From positions 62,001-126,000 of the forward strand of contig JAGFBZ010000736.1 of assembly GCA_018398805.1 (NCBI GenBank): DNA of 64,000 bases, written 5' to 3'. Of the stretch, positions 1 through 10,202 are shown piece after piece (the stretch's first letter is position 1; each line of letters starts with the position of its first letter). The notes beneath the pieces are model-generated. The model ran no database searches and was not told the origin of the DNA. It saw only the letters and a list, made by a program, of their open reading frames with translations. Source of the stretch: Hirundichthys speculiger. Its lineage: Eukaryota > Chordata > Actinopteri > Beloniformes > Exocoetidae. Made by a program: the position numbers and the translations under genes.

Positions 1-149
1 TAGTGTTTTATTGAGGAAGCTTCCAGTAGGTGTGTTTTTATGTTTGTGTGACTTTGAGTGAAATTATCTTTTACAAAGACCCGTCCTTTGACTGCATTAG
101 CCATTAGCTCACAGGACAGAAAGATACACTCACCCATTCACTCAACTGT

Positions 150-1412
150 TGTGTTGGTTTGCGGGGAAACGTCGTATTCGTTTGTTCAAACAGGGAACCG
201 TCACTTTCGATTGGTCGTTTGCAAGGGCAACCGTCGCGTTGGTTCGATTGTTCGTTCGTTTGTGGGGAACCGTCGCGTTGGTTCATTGTGTCCGTTTGCG
301 AGGGGAACCGTCGCGTTGGTTTGATTGTTCATTTGCGGGGAACCGTCGCATTGGTTCGATTTTTCGTTCGTTTGCGGGAAACCGTCACATTGGTTCGATT
401 GTTCGTTCATTTGAACCGTCGCGTTGGTTCGATTGTTCTTTCGTTTGCGGGGAACCGTCGCGTTGGTTCGATTGTTCGTTCGTTTGCGGGGAACCGTCGC
501 GTTGGTTCGATTGTTCGTTCGTTTGCGGGGAACCGTCGCGTTGGTTCGATTGTTCGTTCGTTTGCGGGGAACCGTCGCGTTGGTTCGTTGTGTTCGTTTG
601 CGAGGGGAACCGTCGCGTTGGTTCGATTGTTCGTTTGTTTGCGAGGGGAACCGTCGCATTGGTTCGATTGTTCGTTCGTTTGCGAGGGGAACCGTCGCAT
701 TGGTTCAATTGTTTGTTCGATTGCGGGGAACAGTCACGTTGGTTCGATTGTTCGTTCGTTTGCGAGGGGAACCGTCGCGTTGGTTCGATTGTTCGTTCGT
801 TTGCGGGAAACCGTCGCATTGGTTCGATTGTTCGTTCGTTTGAACCGTCGCGTTGGTTCGATTGTTCGTTCGTTTGAACCGTCGCGTTGGTTCGATTGTT
901 CGTTTGTTTGCGGGGAACCGTCGCGTTGGTTCGATTGTTCGTTCGTTTGCGGGGAACCGTCGCGTTGGTTCGATTGTTCGTTCGTTTGCGGGGAACCGTC
1001 GCGTTGGTTCGATTGTTCGTTCGTTTGCGGGGAACCGTCGCGTTGGTTCGATTGTTCGTTCGTTTGCGGGGAACCGTCACGTTGGTTCGATTGTTCGTTC
1101 GTTTGCGGGGAACCGTCGCGTTGGTTCGTTGTGTTCGTTTGCAGGGGGACCGTCGCGTTGGTTCGATTGTTCGTTCGTTTGCAGGGAACCGTCGCGTTGG
1201 TTCGATTGTTCGTTCGTTTGCGGGGAACCGTCGCGTTGGTTCGATTGTTCGTTCGTTTGCGGGGAACCGTCACGTTGGTTCGTTGTGTTCGTTTGCGGGG
1301 AACCGTCGCGTTGGTTCGATTGTTCGTTCATTTGCGGGGAACCGTCGCGTTGGTTCGATTGTTCGTTCATTTGCGGGGAACCGTCGCGTTGGTTCGTTGT
1401 GTTCAGTTGCAG
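150..1412. repeat. 39-bp minisatellite array
   Basis: A tandem array of about 30 copies with a 39-bp unit. Each unit combines GGTTCGATTGTTCGTTCG, TTTGCGGGG and AACCGTCGCGTT. For example, GAACCGTCG recurs at 452 and 491, exactly 39 bases apart. Some units are short, lacking the GCGGGG segment, and others carry GTTGTGTTCG in place of GATTGTTCG. Units lack stop codons in several frames, so overlapping open frames appear on both strands. They encode only short periodic peptides and are not genes. The array lies just 5' of the spliced exons, so it is probably intronic. Confidence 0.95.
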
Positions 1413-1778
1413 CAGTTTCTTCACTTTCCATCTGCTGAACTGAACTGTGTGATGACCAGTTGTTTCAGTTAGTGAATCGGTTCAGTTCGTGCACTTTTCC
1501 ATCGGTCTTTGGAACTCATTTCTGGTGACCAACACATCACCATGTAGCTCGAGGGCCCTCTAGTGGTTGTAGGAGCCATATTCACTGATGTGGTCAGACC
1601 GTCTGATGACGTGTACCTTCCACATGACAACCTTCAGGAGTTTCGTCCTGATGATCTTTTCCTGTGTGGCTGGTCGGCTTTAACAAGTGTTGATTAACAT
1701 TCACCAGGTGGATCTAATGCTGTTGGTCTCTCATACGTCTGTCTTCTACATGTGATGATGTCGTTTTTTTTCTTCCAG
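1413..1778 (+). other. probable intron segment
   Basis: Unique sequence between the 39-bp array and the first recognisable exon. It ends in a polypyrimidine stretch (TTTTTTTTCTTCCAG), a good 3' splice site. No exon, RNA gene or mobile element was recognised in it. Confidence 0.5.
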
Positions 1779-1817
1779 GCTGATGAAAACCCGCTATCAG
1801 AACACAGCGTCGCCCAG
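1779..1817 (+). CDS. 39-nt coding exon near the 3' end of an unidentified gene
   Basis: This 39-nt segment is preceded by a T-rich tract ending in CAG and followed by GTAACG, so it has the borders of an internal exon. It is open in the frame ADENPLSEHSVAQ (13 codons) and both flanking introns would be phase 0. The same frame continues without a stop through the exons at 2241 and 6975, which supports the three belonging together. The predicted tail is short, polar and possibly helical, but I could not recognise the protein. Upstream exons would lie left of the window. The call rests on splice signals and frame continuity only; there is no transcript evidence. Confidence 0.6.
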
Positions 1818-2240
1818 GTAACGCATGAACACACAGTTTACCTCACACTGCAGACGCACCAGTCAAAGACTGATGACCTGCTTCACCACACTGTCATTAG
1901 TCTGTGAATTAATTTTTATCTACACCAGGATGTCATTGGATCAAGAACAAAACACATTTACAGATCATTCTTCCATCATATATTACACGCACGTTAACAG
2001 TAAAGAAGAAAAGGAGATGTTTCTGAGCATGTTGGATCGTAAACTCATCTTCTCACCTTCTGTAAACTTCATCCTCGTTCATTAACGACAAACCTGAGCT
2101 CAGCCTGGTTGTTCTGTCTCTCCTGTCGTCTCCCTGCTGATCTGAAGGATCCAGTTGTAGTGATTGTATTGAATGGACTGTGTGTGTTTGTGTGTTCTTG
2201 CTCTCTAAGCTTGTGTTTGTCTGTTGCTTTAACCCAACAG
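1818..2240 (+). other. intron between the two small exons
   Basis: A 423-bp phase-0 intron running from GTAACG to TTTAACCCAACAG. A 66-aa minus frame and an 86-aa plus frame cross it, but neither has recognisable content. Confidence 0.55.
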
Positions 2241-2273
2241 CACCTAACAGAGAAACTGGCTCTGACCACTAAC
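2241..2273 (+). CDS. 33-nt coding exon of the same unidentified gene
   Basis: A 33-nt exon preceded by GCTTTAACCCAACAG and followed by GTAAGT, a consensus donor. It reads HLTEKLALTTN in the frame continuing from the 39-nt exon. Its length is a multiple of three with phase-0 borders, so skipping it would keep the frame. Leucines at positions 2, 6 and 8 fit the end of a coiled coil or helical tail; this is an inference from 11 residues. The product remains unidentified. Confidence 0.6.
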
Positions 2274-2955
2274 GTAAGTCTCTACTAACGTCGCCACCTC
2301 TTTTACTCTTCCTGCAACACTCCACGCTGTCATGATGTCACACGGTCACATGACGGTGAGAGCCACACACTACAGCAGAACAACACCTATGCCATGTCCG
2401 TATGTAGGTGGTCATGTGACGACATTAAAAACACTTTGCTGCTCAGCTGCGATGAGACTAATCAAGATCTAGATTTATTTCAGCAGGAAATCAGACTTGT
2501 GACAGGTGACATATTCTCATCAGCAACACCTCATTTTCTAGTTTTACTGCTTTTTAATTGATTTCTAATCACATGGTGCTACACATTTGCACAGTCAGAA
2601 TGTACAGGTGTAACCAGAAGTTGTCATCTTAAGGAATTTTTACATTTTTTTATTTTTTTAGTTTGTCAGAATAACAAGGGAGGGAGTTTATTTCTTGCTT
2701 GAAGTGAGGCGTTTACTTAACCTCAGCTGATTTTGGCCTTAAACAGCTCAAAGAATTCCACAAGATCACGTTTGAATCTTCTGATAGGCTGACTGACGTC
2801 ATTTTAGTCGGCTGGAGACACACCTGTGACTGGACCGTTTAGTAAAGCCACTCCTGACCACATCTGGGGTAAACATCTGCTGTGTTGACAGTAGTGAGCG
2901 TGGGGACGGTCCGGCATGTCTTGTGACACTAGTTGACCCACTACAGGTGCGTGAA
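2274..2955 (+). other. 5' part of the 4.7-kb last intron
   Basis: Non-coding sequence from the donor at 2274 to the transposon boundary at 2956. It contains T-rich and mixed unique sequence, and I recognised no further exon or element. Confidence 0.5.
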
Positions 2956-3581
2956 CTTTCTTATAGAGGTCTTCACGGGTCCACTTTCATGAACCCAAAC
3001 TCCGAATGGACCCATGATAATTCAACCCGAAACCGACTCGAGCTATTATCATAAGCCGGGTTCCGAACCCGAATGGACCCACAATATTTAAACCCCGGAA
3101 CTAACCCGACCCGACTTTTTAGTTTCTGACCACGAACCGAACCGAGTTACCCGAACAGAACCGAGACAATACAGCCCATAGTTGCTCACGTTAAAAGTTA
3201 TCTAGCGTTGAATAAAACTTGATTTTTTTCCCTAAAGTTGTCTTCTTCTACCCAGTTCAGTTGCTACATAGGCTACGTGATGTAAACAACAATAAATCCA
3301 CGTCCTTATTTTCTTTGTGGATACAGATGCTATTGGTAGCAACTGCTAACGGTAATAGTCTACACCGGTCGGGACGTGTCGTGAACATATTCTCTCATCC
3401 AACGTTGTCATGTTGGTGATCCGTTGCGATTTACAACTGCCGGGCAAACCGCTAATAACACGCTACGGAAACACGATGGTTTTATGACAAACACGCTACG
3501 TTAATGAATAATTAATTTAACTGCCCCGAGTCCTGACATTGGCTAAACCAAACTACTGTTTGTTTACTTTTGCTTGACCAC

Positions 3582-4512
3582 CAGGGTTATAATAGTTTTG
3601 GATTTTCCATTAGTTTTAGTTTTTAATTTAGTTTTTCAAATTCAGTTAGTTTTAATCCGTTTTTAGAGCAGTTTTGCTAGTTTTTAATTCATTTTCGTTT
3701 TGAAATACTTAGTTTTAGTTTAGTTTTTATTAGTTTCAGTGTTAGTTTTAGTTTTATTTTGTAAATTAGGGTTGTAATTTTGGTTCGAGTGAAGCACTGA
3801 ACTTTTTGAAGGCTATCGAGTCACATTGTCGTATATACATTTCGGTCTCAATAAACATATTTTTCAATGCATCTTCCCTCTTGTGGTGTTCCTGCGTATT
3901 TACTGACCAGCAGCTATCTGGTCTCCGGTGGAAACAGTCCATTATAGTTGCTGTTTTCTCCCGTTCCTTCCCAACGCTGACTGGCCTGCAGCTGTAGCTT
4001 CTCTTTCCAGGGCGCTAGCTTAGGCTAGTTTATCCAGCTAGTCTTGGTTAGCCTTCTTTCCAGGGGGCTAGCTTAGGCTAGCTTATCCAGGTAGTCTTGG
4101 TTAGCCTTCTTTCCAGGGGGCTAGCTTAGGCTAGCTTATCAAGCTAGTCTTGTTTAGCCTTCTTGTGTGAGCTTTTCAAATGGACTTTCAGAGTCGTGGT
4201 TTTTTTTTCTCCTTGAGAAGTATTCCGCTCATTGTATCACCTGCTTCTACAACAAGGCACTTATTTTAACCGTTAACACAGTCATAGTCAAAGAAATCCC
4301 AAATAGGACTGAGACGCTTTCTCCCAACTTTTGCCGCAGCCATCACTGCTGATCACTTTTTTTTTTTTTGCGGTTGTTGTTGTACGGCGGAGCAAAGTTA
4401 ATAGATTTCAAATGTTTATGAGAAAAAAAATTACAAATACAGTTTAACGAAAATGTTTTTTCAATTCTAGTTTTCGTTATTTCATTCGTTTTCGTTAACG
4501 ATAATAACCTTG
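3582..4512. mobile_element. nested TIR element, hAT-like MITE
   Basis: The left end is CAGGGTTATAATAGTTTT and the right end in reverse complement is CAAGGTTATTATCGTTAACG, imperfect inverted repeats of a kind I associate with fish hAT MITEs. The subterminal parts are T-rich on the left (repeated TTAGTTTTAG) and match CGTTTTCGTTA on the right. The flanks CTTGACCAC and CCTGTCAC are only weakly alike, so the target duplication is not clear. No transposase is seen. Its position shows it inserted after the outer element, or was carried with it. Confidence 0.65.
4003..4163. repeat. 53-bp tandem repeat, about 3 copies
   Basis: Units begin with CTTTCCAGG at 4003, 4056 and 4109, a regular 53-bp spacing. 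Each includes GCTAGCTTAGGCTAG and AGTCTTGGTTAGCCTT. It lies inside the nested element. Confidence 0.9.
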
Positions 4513-4783
4513 CCTGTCACCTGACATATCAGAGCCTATTGGATGGAAGGAGATGGGACGGGGGGGGCCGAGTGACAGCTGCCACCGCCAATATCTTTAC
4601 CTCTCTCGGGTAAACGCGGACCCAGCCTGTCAGAGAGCACCGACCCGACCCGAGACTAACTGTACCGCTTCAGACCCCAACCCGGAGTCACGTCTTGTGA
4701 ATGGACCCGAGAACCGATTCGGGTTGGGTCGGAACCTCAGGTTTTCGGGTTGTCGGGTTGATCCGAAGACCTCTGCTTTCTGA

Positions 4784-5519
4784 TGGTGTGTCGCCCCCAT
4801 GTGGTCAGGAGTAGTATTACTACACAGAGCGGCTTCAGTGGAAAAATAAACCCCAGCTCACCTCCATCGGTCAAGGCTGCCTCAACCTCACGGTTTCCTT
4901 TTCTTCACTGCATGTTAGCGTCTGGCGGTAGCTGCATGTGCTCCAGTCTCAGATCTGTGGAGGAGTTCTGGATGTGCTCAGCCACCGGAAAATAAGTCCA
5001 AACACCAACAAAGTCACAATACAGTGTTTGATATTTACCAGGGAAATCACACTTCTAACTTTGAGGGTCCCGTCTTTGATTGCGACTCTAAAACTCTGGT
5101 CTGTTCGATCCTGCAGCCTGAATCCTTTACTTCCTGTGTGCTCCGGTGAGCACCTTGTTTGCCCCCCCCCCCCCCCTGCTCATTCTGCTGTGATTGGGTA
5201 CCTTCCCAAACCAGTAGCGCAATGATCCATTGATTAACCTCGAGACCTTGATCTAATGATGAACAATCTGATAGCATCAATTCCAAATGAAAATATCAGT
5301 TAGATATCAGTAAATGTAATCATCGTTAATACATGTTAGCAGGTGGCCTTTTGTTGCGCATTTTCATCTGTCATTTCTAACTCCGAAGTGAAATGATATT
5401 TTTGTTTCTCTCTGTGATCTGATGTGATTGGAAGTGATTTTGTTCAACCAATGATATTGTATCGTATTGATCCCGAACTCTTGATTTGAAACAAATCAAA
5501 ATCGCAATTTGTGATATCC
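4784..5519 (+). other. intron sequence with a C15 run
   Basis: Intronic sequence between the hAT-like element and the 18-bp array. It contains a run of 15 C at 5162-5176. Short open frames on both strands have no recognisable domains. No other element was identified. Confidence 0.5.
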
Positions 5520-6405
5520 TGAAGTCAGGGTTCACTCCAATGTCAGGATTCACCCCAGAGTCGGGGTTCACTCCAGAGTCGGGGTTCACTCCAGAGTCAG
5601 GGTTCACTCCAGAGTCAGGGTTCACTCCAATGTCAGGATTCACCCCAGAGTCGGGGTTCACTCCAGAGTCTGGGTTCACTGCAGAGTCTGGGTTCACTGC
5701 AGAGTCTGGGTTCACTGCAGAGTCTGGGTTCACTCCAGAGTCAGGGTTCACTCCAGAGTCAGGGTTCACTCCAATGTCGGGGTTCACTCCAGAGTCAGGG
5801 TTCACTCCAGAGTCAGGGTTCACTCCAGAGTCTGGGTTCACTCCAATGTCTGGGTTCACTCCAGAGTCTGGGTTCACTCCAATGTCAGGGTTCACTCCAG
5901 AGTCAGGGTTCACTCCAGAGTCTGGGTTCACTCCAGAGTCTGGGTTCACTCCAATGTCAGGGTTCACTCCAGAGTCGGGGTTCACTCCAGAGTCGGGGTT
6001 CACTCCAGAGTCGGGGTTCACTCCAGAGTCGGGGTTCACTCCAGAGTCGGGGTTCACTCCAATGTCAGGGTTCACTCCAGAGTCAGGGTTCACTCCAGTC
6101 AGGGTTCACTCCAGAGTCGGGGTTCACTCCAGAGTCGGGGTTCACCCCAGAGTCGGGGTTCACCCCAGAGTCGGGGTTCACCCCAGAGTCGGGGTTCACC
6201 CCAGAGTCAGGGTTCACTCCAGAGTCAGGGTTCACTCCAGAGTCTGGGTTCACTCCAGAGTCGGGGTTCACCCCAATGTCGGGGTTCACCCCAGAGTCGG
6301 GGTTCACCCCAGAGTCGGGGTTCACCCCAGAGTCGGGGTTCACTCCAGAGTCTGGGTTCACTCCTGAGTCAGGGTTCACTCCAGTCAGGGTTCACTCCGG
6401 ACTCA
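5520..6405. repeat. 18-bp minisatellite, open on both strands
   Basis: About 49 copies of GGGTTCACTCCAGAGTCG, with variants CCAATGTC, CTGCAGAG and ACCCCAGAG. Because the unit is a multiple of three and has no stop, it reads GFTPES on the plus strand and GVNPDS on the minus strand. Two shortened 12-bp units (near 6090 and 6380) shift the plus frame. It lies inside the last intron of the gene, so coding is unlikely. Confidence 0.95.
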
Positions 6406-6974
6406 GGTTTCACGGGTTTGAGGGCTTAAGGTGAAAAACACGATGGAAATATCCCAAGTTTTAGAATCGGAGAACCCCAATACGTGATCGTAAATATGCA
6501 TCTCCACAGAAGATGATTAAAACTAGACTAAATATACGCTAAGACTAAAATGTTAGCTCCCTGAAAGAAAAAAAACAAAAACTAACCAAGACAACAAGCT
6601 GAAAGAGGTCTACAGCTACAGATAAGCGTTTATCAGCGAAGAAGGTCTCATGTTTTAATTAAAATGACTTAATACTTAAATGACGCTCCCTGAAATGTGT
6701 CTGCTTTGATGGACTGGAGGACGTTTTCATGATTCAGCCCAGTGGCAGGTAGAGCTGATGAGAAGTTGTGGTTGATCTTTGCTGCTATCTGGACAGCTCA
6801 TTGTCACATCTGCCCTCTGGACATGTTAGAAGATAAACGACATTAAAACTGAGTCCATGTTGTGTAAAGGTCCGTTAAAGCTCCGTCTGATCTCCTCCAG
6901 CCTTCACATACTGAATGTTAAAGGTGAACAAGCACCTGTCTCACCTGTTGACTGGTGTGGTCTGTGTCCTGCAG
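6406..6974 (+). other. 3' part of the last intron
   Basis: Unique sequence ending in a pyrimidine-rich stretch and GTCCTGCAG before the last coding exon. Nothing else was recognised. Confidence 0.5.
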
Positions 6975-7022
6975 GTCCTGCAGTCAGCCAAAGAGCAAAT
7001 CAAGTGGTCCATCCTGAAGTGA
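6975..7022 (+). CDS. last coding exon with stop codon, unidentified gene
   Basis: After the acceptor GTGTCCTGCAG the frame continues as VLQSAKEQIKWSILK followed by TGA (stop at 7020-7022). Together with the upstream exons this gives a 39-residue C-terminal tail with heptad-like spacing of L, I and W, consistent with a helical or coiled-coil end. A second AG nine bases downstream (6983, also CCTGCAG) could serve instead and would drop three residues, VLQ, in frame. I did not recognise the family. A run of basic residues and a C-terminal lysine are the only other visible features. The phase agreement across three exons raises confidence. Confidence 0.6.
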   Translation, partial: VLQSAKEQIKWSILK

Positions 7023-7700
7023 GGCGGGAACGTTTCCTGTCATTTCTATCAACCAGACTAAAGGGAAGACCTCTAACGAAGCGGTTAACCGGCCTGTTCA
7101 AGGGTTTTTTCTGTTCCTGTGTGTGACATTTTCCTGTTTTCTTTAATTTATTTGGTTTAGGAGGGACAGCAGGTCAATTAATGAAGCAGCACAAACCTGG
7201 AACTAAAATGTCCAACAAGCTATAAAAAAGAGACAGAATGATGCAGTTAGATCAGAACGTAGACAACATTTCAAACGTTTGGGTTACAGGAGCTTTTTAC
7301 CCTTTAAAAAACTGGAAAACGGACATGAACCTGCTTCATCAGCAGCTGCTGTTGAGCTAAAACCTTACAAGCTGATGTCACGTGTTCATCAAAGCTCATG
7401 TTTCCTGTGAAGCTGCTTCAGAGCGAATGAAGGTGTTTATTCTGCAGGTTGTTTGTTGTTGTTGAAATAAATGTTATAAACTCATTTAGTGACTTTAATG
7501 TGTATTTATGCATTTTTTACAGTCAAAGACTTCTAGACGATGAAACGTCTGTGGCATCTTTACGTTGAGAACTGCTTACATCAGTAGATGGTTAATATTT
7601 TGTTAGTTGAAAATAAAAAGAAAAATGCCAAAGATTATATTTTAATATCTAGCTGTTGTTTGTGATACTGACAATAAAACTTTAAATGTTTCATGACTTC
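7023..7700 (+). other. 3' UTR with poly(A) signals
   Basis: AT-rich sequence following the stop. AATAAA occurs at 7466-7471 and 7673-7678 (ACAATAAAAC), each followed by T- or TG-rich sequence, so polyadenylation may be alternative. The UTR end is inferred, not observed. Confidence 0.5.
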
Positions 7701-8404
7701 ATTTGTCTCTCATGTTGATTTATTTTTATGAGAAAACTATGAAAATGTTAAAATCAGAGTTAATTATTCAGGAGTCCTCTGAACTCAGCCGTCATGAATA
7801 TTAATGAGCGAACCGGGTGGTGGGCGTGGCCCGGGGGCGTGGTCTGAGCCGTGAGTGGCAGTCATCTAGTGATGCCAGTCCCGCGTCTTCAGCCAATGAT
7901 TCGTTCTGGTTTCATTTCTGAGACACGTGATTGGCTGAGATCACAGAGTGAAGAGGAATGAAATCCTGCTGTGGTTTTATTATGGAAATTATAGAACAAA
8001 TGAGCAACTCTCTCTTTGGAAGCTTCGAGAAAAAGACAACTGTAAATCTGCTGCTTTGCAGAGTTGCACTGTGGGAAAGGGGGCAGGTTTTCAGTCTCTA
8101 CTGCTGCTTCATCAGCCTGGATCTGGATCTTCCTGGTCTCTCCCACCTCAACTGCAGGACTGCAGCCTCCAGATTTCATGAACTCTAGATTCAACTTAAA
8201 CATGTATTTACTTATCTGGGATATCATTTTCCACCTGGCTGTTTGTTTGTCCTTCCCATGTTTATGTTTGTCTTGTCTTTGGAATAAGAGGAAAAGCTTT
8301 GGTTCTAGAGAAAAACAAAAACTTAGAGGTTTGAAAGACGTATATGACTTGACACTCTTGAAAAAAAACCTATAATCCATCTGCAACTTTGTCTGTTGGA
8401 GGTT
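7701..8404. other. intergenic sequence, no supported gene
   Basis: A 204-codon minus-strand frame (7889-8503) crosses this region, but it runs into SINE sequence, shows no domain, and overlaps plus frames. I treat it as chance. The stretch near 8040-8065 (AAATCTGCTGCTTTGCAGAG) resembles one at 43939, suggesting an old shared repeat. Confidence 0.4.
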
Positions 8405-8530
8405 ACAAAGTGAGGCGCGCTTTACAGCATGTGTCACATTCACCCATTCACGCACTGATGGCCGAGGCTGCCACGCAGGGTGCCACATGCTCACCAGGAG
8501 CAACTTGGGGTTCAGTATCTTGCTCAGGGA
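8405..8530 (-). mobile_element. teleost SINE body fragment
   Basis: The sequence GCTTTACAGCATGTGTCACA followed by TTCACCCATTCACGCACTGA and AACTTGGGGTTCAGTATCTT matches from memory a widely dispersed fish SINE, lying in minus orientation. Its tRNA-like head is missing because the sequence is cut at 8531 by a hAT terminus. Assignment is from recall, not a search. Confidence 0.6.
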
Positions 8531-8706
8531 CAGGGCCGGTTCTAGGAATGCACATAAGAGGGGGCAGTCAGAAATGTGAAGGGGGCATGTTCTTTTTTTT
8601 TTTTTTTTTTAACACATTACACTGTTAGTGTTAAAAAAAAAAAAAAAAAAAAAAAAACATTTCCCACACCACGTCGGTGTGTTGTAGTGGTGTAACACAC
8701 AAATGA

Positions 8707-8979
8707 AGTGATATTGAAAACCTCCCCAAATCCCAAAAACGTGTATTTGAAACGCAGAATGCCATTCCTGATGCTTATATGAACACGAAGACGTTTGCAT
8801 TTGGAGTCCTGTCAATCTTTGGATCCACATACGGATGCGAGCAGGTTTTCTCCAGCATGAACTACATCAGATCCAAATATCACTCGTCTCATAGACGCCA
8901 GCCTGCAGTCACGTCTTACAGCCCTGATATAGAGAAGCTCTGCAGTGATGTTCAGAAACAAATCACGTTAAGCAGGTGA
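8707..8979 (+). pseudogene. hAT transposase C-terminal dimerisation domain remnant
   Basis: An open stretch of about 90 codons ending in TGA contains SIFGSTYGCEQVFSSMN followed by YIRSKYHS and later SYSPDIEKLC. This is the conserved pattern of the hAT C-terminal dimerisation region (an FGSTY-CE-FSxMN-KSKYRS core) found in ZBED5/FAM200-like transposases. The N-terminal BED finger and catalytic RNase H-like part are absent, and the segment usually between SKYHS and SY appears shortened. It is a dead fragment. Host domestication is not indicated: no promoter or exon structure was seen, and the frame is only a fraction of the usual 500-600 residues. Confidence 0.75.
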
Positions 8980-8987
8980 GAACACTG

Positions 8988-9365
8988 CCACGGTGATTCC
9001 CAAAGTGTGAGCCACGGCCCCCTGGTGGACTGTTGTGGTACTCCAGGTTGACCGTGAGAGGTCATTAAAAATAAACAAATATAATTTAAATCCTTGATTT
9101 AAAAAATAATATACATGTTTTTAATAACTGTAAAATATTTATAACATGATTTAGAAATAAAAAAACAAACAAATTGAGTGTTATTCTACTGTCACCTTAA
9201 TATGACAAGTGTCTCCTTATTTGTTGACCCCTTATATTAATATTGGAATGTAGCTTTTAGTCTTGTATGTTGATCAAAGTGGTGTTTAAAGGTTTGCATG
9301 GGCTGCAGAGATTTTTTACATTTCAAATTGGACCTTGGTATTCTGAAGTTTGGGAATGGCTGATT
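8988..9365. mobile_element. short TIR element (hAT-like MITE)
   Basis: The left end has GGTGATTCCCAAAGTGTG and the right end GAAGTTTGGGAATGGCTG, sharing an inverted ATTCCCAAA core. The interior is AT-rich and non-coding. A clear target duplication was not found, so the boundaries and class are tentative. Confidence 0.4.
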
Positions 9366-9714
9366 TAACAGATTTTTTCTCCAAAAACATTTATTTTAGA
9401 ACCTGAGGCTGAGCTGATGTAGTTGTGTTTTATGTTCAGGCTTGATGGCTGATTGCTGTATGTGGCTGAGGAGAAAGCAAGAGGATGACAACAGACTGAA
9501 ATGGACTTAAGTCATAATTAAATACAAACTACCCTATTTTAATGTTTATTCTTATTAAAGGTATTAAGCTGCAGCTATACATTTTATTTATTTCAAAGTG
9601 GGCTACTTTTTATTTTATCAATGTTTTACAAATCAGTGAATGACTCAAATAGACCTGTTCTTTGTTTTATTTCAAAGTTGGTCAACACATGCCAGTGTTC
9701 TTTTTTCTCCTCTT
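9366..9714. other. AT-rich filler inside the hAT region
   Basis: No domains or recognised repeats. A 72-codon plus frame from 9621 has no recognisable content. Confidence 0.4.
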
Positions 9715-9830
9715 TCAAAAGATTCAAGATTCAATATATTGACTGTCATGTCAACAAGTTGATAGGAATTTGTCTTGGTTCTGCTCCCAAACATATACAG
9801 TGCAACAGCACCAAATATACAGTCTTTATA
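9715..9830 (-). mobile_element. LINE 3'-tail-like fragment
   Basis: Starts with a direct repeat of TTCAA (AGATTCAAGATTCAATATAT), then GACTGTCATGTCAACAAG and TTTGTCTTGGTTCTGCTCCC. This resembles the tails of dispersed fish LINEs read in reverse. The assignment is from memory and tentative. Confidence 0.4.
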
Positions 9831-10139
9831 AGAGTTTAAAGTTAACAGGTAAAAACAGCAATAAAATGTCAACAGTTTTCTGTTTGTTGTTCTGTAATTT
9901 CATAAATGCAACTAACTATAGTTCTTTAACAGTGGATGACAAAAAAAATGGAAATGAAAATTTAATTAGTATCTTGTATGACCTCTTTTTGCGTTAAAAA
10001 CTTTAAAAACTGCCAAACATAGTAGGAATAAGCTTTTGGATAGATTAGAATTCATCTGAATACAGTATAACTATATATAAGACTTCATACACTGTGTTAT
10101 CTTCATTTTAAGGGTCAAATAAGGTTTGCGGCTCCAGAA

Positions 10140-10202
10140 GAATTTTATTAAGGGGGGAGGGACAAAAATGGCTCTTTTGATAGTAAAGGTTGCCGACCCC
10201 TG
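10140..10202. mobile_element. right terminus of a hAT-like element
   Basis: Ends in AAAGGTTGCCGACCCCTG, the inverse of a hAT tip I know as CAGGGGTCGGCAACC. The matching left end was not found nearby, so this is an orphan terminus. Confidence 0.5.

Larger units (their letters stand above)
2964..4775. mobile_element. non-autonomous hAT-like DNA transposon (outer element)
   Basis: The left end is TAGAGGTCTTCACGGGTC. The right end, read in reverse complement, is CAGAGGTCTTCGGATC, so the terminal inverted repeats share AGAGGTCTTC. The element is flanked by CTTTCTTA (2956-2963) and CTTTCTGA (4776-4783), an 8-bp target-site duplication with one mismatch. An 8-bp duplication and a YAGAGGT tip are typical of the hAT superfamily. 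Both subterminal zones are rich in ACCCGA or its complement, possibly transposase-binding repeats. No transposase frame is present. A second element at 3582-4512 sits inside it. Confidence 0.8.

Noticed and set aside
150..1472. A 437-codon plus frame and several overlapping frames
   Set aside because: All are readings of the 39-bp minisatellite on both strands.
5377..6379. 238- and 293-codon repeat proteins (GVNPDS and GFTPES)
   Set aside because: Opposite-strand readings of the same 18-bp array, lying in an intron.
7889..8503. 204-codon minus-strand frame downstream of the gene
   Set aside because: It enters SINE sequence, has no recognisable domain, and no splice or promoter context.
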